DNA from: Molossus alvarezi
Lineage: Eukaryota > Chordata > Mammalia > Chiroptera > Molossidae
Direction of reading: 5' to 3'
Length of the DNA stretch: 64,000 bases
NCBI GenBank assembly: GCA_037176705.1
Contig: CM073887.1
Span: 25,981,501-26,045,500 of the forward strand
The notes under the pieces are model-generated. The model was not told the DNA's origin, did not search any database, and saw only the letters and a list, made by a program, of their open reading frames with translations. Below, in pieces: positions 61,001 through 64,000 of this stretch (within the stretch, counting starts at the first letter, position 1; every line of letters begins with the position of its first letter). Both the position numbers and the translations under genes were made by a program.

Positions 61001-61926
61001 CTTGTTTTTTTGAGGTAGGCCTGTAGTGCTATGAACTTCCCTCTCAGAACTGCTTTTGCTGCATCCCATAGATTTTGTATTGTTGTGTCTTCATTTTCAT
61101 TGGTTTCCAGGAAGTTTTTGATTTCTTCCTTGATTTCCTCGGTGACCCATTCAGTGTTTAATAACATTCTATTTAGCTTCCATGTGTTAAAATGTGTTTG
61201 TATGTTCTTCTTGCAATTGATTTCTAGTTTCATACCATTGTGGTCTGAGAAGATGCTTGTTATAATTTCAGTCTTCTTGAACTTGTAGAGACTTAGTCTG
61301 TGCCCTAACATGTGGTCTATCTTTGAGAATGTTCCATGTGCACTTGAGAAGAATGTGAATTCTGTAGTTTTGGGGTGTAGTTCTCTGTAGATATCTATTA
61401 AATCCATTTGGTCTAGTGCTTCATTTAGAGTCTCTGTTTCCTTGCTAATTTTTTGTCTAGAGGATCTATCCAGTGATGTGAGCGGGGTGTTGAAGTCCCC
61501 TGTTATGATTGTATTGCTATCGATTTCTCCTTTGAAGTCCTCCAATAGTTTTTTAATATATTTTGGTGCTCCTATATTGGGTGCATATATGTTTATCAAG
61601 GTTATATCTTCCTGTTGGATAGATCCTTTCAATATTATGTAGTGGGCTTCTTTGTCTCTAGTTATGGCCTTCAATCTGAAGTCTATTTTATCAGATATCA
61701 GTATTGCTACCCCAGCTTTTTTTTCTTTTCCATTTGCTTGAAAGATTTTTTTCCATCCCTTCACTTTCAATCTATGTGAGTCTTTTGTTGTGAGGTGGGT
61801 CTCTTGTAAACAGCATATAGATGAGTCTTGCTTTCTTATCCAATCAGCTACTCTGTGTCTTTTTATGGGAGCATTCAGTCCATTTACATTTAAGGTGGTT
61901 ATTGATATGTACTTATTTATTGCCAT
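58100..61926 (-). pseudogene. L1 ORF2 (endonuclease-reverse transcriptase), four lesions
   Basis: ATG at 61924-61926 opens an endonuclease domain ([25 protein letters not shown]), then the reverse transcriptase with [14 protein letters not shown] and FADDMILY near 59815-59840, and the C-terminal Cys-rich region. The reading frame is broken by a +1 in an A-run near 61010, a +1 near 60797, an in-frame TAA at 60557-60559 and an in-frame TGA at 58532-58534 (consistent with CGA to TGA decay). The longest uninterrupted piece is 596 codons. The last segment runs to a stop at 58100. Confidence 0.88.
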
Positions 61927-61971
61927 TTTTGTTTAGTGTGGTTCTATTTTTCTTCCCATTTCTCCTGGTAA

Positions 61972-62874
61972 TTACAGCAGTCCTTTTAACATTTCTTGCA
62001 GTGCTGGTTTGGTGCTAATGTATTCCCTTAGCCTTATTTTGTCTGGGAAGCTCTTTATTTCACCTTCTATTTTGAACGATAGCCTTGCTGGGTAGAGTAG
62101 TCTTGGATTCAGATTCTTGTTTTTCATGACCTTGATTACTTCATGCCATTAACTTCGAGCCTGTAATGTTTCTTGTGAAAAGTCAGCTGAGAGCCTTATG
62201 GGGTTTCCTTTGTAGGTAACCTGTTGCTTATCTCTTGCTGCTTTTAGGATTCTCTCTTTGTCTTTAATTTTTGGCAGTTTGATTACTATGTGTCTTGGTG
62301 TGGGCCTGTTTGGGTTCTTCTTACTTGGGGCTCTCTGAGCTTCTTGAACTTGAATGCCTTCTTCCTTCACCAAATTAGGGAAGTTTTCTGTCACTATTTC
62401 TTTGAATATATTCTCTAGCCCTCGCTTACTTTCTTCTTCTTCAGGGACTCCTATGATACGAATATTATTACGTTTCCAGTTGTCCCACAATTCTCTTAAG
62501 CTCTCTTCTTGTTTTTTAATCTTTTTTTCCTTTTGTTTTTCTGATTGGTTGATTTCTTCTAGCCTGTCTTCTAATTCACTGATCCGGTCCTCAGCTTCCC
62601 CTACTCTGCTTTTTAGACCTTCCAGTGTGTTTTTCATTTCTGATATGTCATTCTTCACTTATTCCTGTTGGTTTTTCATTTCCAGATGGCTTATTTTCAA
62701 CATTTCTATGTCTTTACTCATGTTGCTCATGTCCTTACACATGCTGTTGAGCTTCCGCAACATCATGGCTCTAAATTCTAGTTCTGTTAACTTGCTTAAC
62801 TGCACCTCATTTATTTCATCTTCTGTAGAGGTCTCTTGATCTTTCATTTGGCTTTTGTTTCTGTTTCTCACCAT
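61972..62874 (-). pseudogene. L1 ORF1 (RNA-binding chaperone), two in-frame stops
   Basis: From ATG 62872-62874 (MVRNRNKSQ) to a stop at 61972-61974 is exactly 301 codons with no net frameshift, but stops interrupt it at 62659-62661 and 62149-62151. ORF1p normally trimerises through an N-terminal coiled coil and binds L1 RNA. The Glu/Lys-rich heptad region (KNTLEGLKSRVGEAEDRISE) and the RRM/CTD wording (KEEGIQVQEAQRAPSKKNPN) are readable. Confidence 0.85.
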
Positions 62875-63009
62875 TTTCGTTATCACAGTGGACTTTGGAG
62901 TCTGCCAAATTTTCCCAGTGGGTGTTGGTGTTTTGCTGTTTGTGGCTCCCTCTCCTGGGTTTGGATGCACCAGGGAGGACCCACTTTAATCCCGCCAAGT
63001 CCCCTGTTC

Positions 63010-63425
63010 TCCGGGAGTCTGTGTGGCTCCAGCCGAGAGTTTAGCAGGCTATAGCGTTACGAGGGCCCATGCAGGGTGGCAAGGGAGGCGGTGGGAATAA
63101 TTTCCCGCTGAGTTCCCTGGTCCCGCGGAGTTCCCTGGTCCCACTGTGTTCCCTGGTCCAGCTGAGTTCCCTGGGGCCCTCGAGTCTGTGCGGCTCCAGT
63201 GGAGAGTTTAGCTGGCTACAGAGTTCCCAGGGCCATGCACGGCGGGAAGGGAGACGGTAGAATTAACTTTCCGCCGCGTTGCCTGGTCCCGCCGAGTTCC
63301 CTGGGGGCCGGGAGTCTGTGCGGCTTCAGCGGAGAGTTTAGCCGGCTACAGAATTTCCAGGGCCGTGCACGGTGGGAAGGGAGACGGTAGGATTAACTTC
63401 CCGTCTAGTTCCCTGGCCTCTGCCC
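63010..63425 (-). repeat. Tandem array in the 5' UTR of the minus-strand L1
   Basis: Three units start at GAGTCTGTG(T/C)GGCT near 63017, 63181 and 63311 (plus-strand reading), each followed by GAGAGTTTAGC-GGCTA and GGGAAGGGAGACGGTAG-type wording. Unit lengths are about 164, 130 and 115 bp. The first unit contains a further ~22 bp repeat of GAGTTCCCTGGTCC, four times (about 63108-63170). Confidence 0.8.
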
Positions 63426-64000
63426 AGGCCGCTGCGGACCCTGGGCTCTCGGTCCCCTCTCCCGTCCTCGCAAGCCTACCAGGACTGGGTGGGTGGTTCT
63501 GGTTAAGTGGTCCTCCAAGGTGTCTTTCTGCTGCCCTTTCCTGACGGTTTGCCTTTATTTTCGTTGTAAATCCAGTTTGGTCTTGGGAGACGGTCTGGGT
63601 CGCTCCATTCACTTCGCTGCCATTTTTTTTCTCCTACTTTTTAATTTTTATTATTGATTTAGAGGAGCCCATAATGTACTATGCATAATAACTTTTTAAA
63701 TATATATTACAAATATTATCTCTCAGGCTTTCTGCTCTTACTAGTTAAAACTTTTTTAATGAATGACCCTCCCTATAAAAATCATTCATCATTAACATAC
63801 CATCCCATTTGGATTTTCAATTTACACTAACCAAATCTCTTTCAATCTGCAAGACTAAAAGAAGGACATACACATTTAAAAGTGCCTCATTTCGGGTGTA
63901 AAAGTGAAGATAGTGATACTACACTACCTAAGCACAGCTTCTGGGTTATTTTTTAAATTTTCCCACCAGTATTATTTTTTAAACAAGACTCAAAGTCAGC

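Larger units (their letters stand above)
57865..63633 (-). mobile_element. Near full-length, little-decayed L1, minus strand
   Basis: About 5.77 kb with a 16 bp target duplication CTACTTTTTAATTTTT (57849-57864 and 63634-63649). On the minus strand: 5' end near 63620, 5' UTR with a ~115-165 bp tandem array, ORF1, ORF2, 3' UTR, and a poly(A) seen as a T-run at 57891-57903. Decay is light compared with the plus-strand L1 at 44.4-50.4 kb, so it is the youngest of the three L1s, though still inactive. Confidence 0.93.

Noticed and set aside
1..64000. CRISPR arrays, operons, phage or plasmid features
   Set aside because: The sequence is vertebrate genomic DNA; tandem arrays seen are L1 promoter repeats or minisatellites.

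Overview
The window is mammalian nuclear DNA, almost certainly from a bat. The strongest sign is ten copies of a tRNA-headed, ~200-255 bp SINE of the chiropteran VES type, most with clear target-site duplications. They sit beside mammalian L1s and eutherian relics (MIR, MER5-like hAT, MaLR, L1M). The bat family cannot be fixed from sequence alone. There is no bacterial, plasmid or CRISPR content. The one gene reconstructed with confidence is a multi-exon P4-ATPase (lipid flippase) on the minus strand, about 18.88-34.96 kb. Twenty-five coding exons join in frame with GT-AG junctions and end at a stop codon. Motifs and wording fit ATP8B3, the testis/acrosome class-1 flippase. Its 5' end lies by a CpG island at 35.1-36.2 kb. 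Introns carry a young VES, an older VES, MER5-, MIR- and L1-derived pieces and a ~40 bp minisatellite. 

Layout: 1-15.7 kb is AT-rich and gene-poor. It holds an L1 3' end (4.26-4.47 kb), a 5'-complete but 3'-truncated L1 bounded by a perfect 16 bp duplication (4.65-6.46 kb), five VES SINEs (two in tandem on the same target), and a solo retroviral LTR with a 4 bp duplication (9.05-9.42 kb). At 15.8-17.2 kb lies a composite: a reversed 3' end of 28S rRNA abutting a decayed processed copy of ICMT. The flippase gene and its CpG island form a GC-rich block from about 18 to 37 kb. From 38 kb the DNA is AT-rich again, with MaLR and L1M relics, two VES SINEs, a near full-length L1 on the plus strand (44.4-50.4 kb), further relics, a VES SINE at 57.2 kb, and a near full-length, little-decayed L1 on the minus strand (57.9-63.6 kb). 

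The main points for follow-up are the ICMT/28S composite, the 3'-truncated L1 with perfect duplications, three unrelated tandem arrays in the 5' regions of the three L1 copies, the atypical TM4 motif and short loop of the flippase, and the absence of the neighbours expected for ATP8B3.
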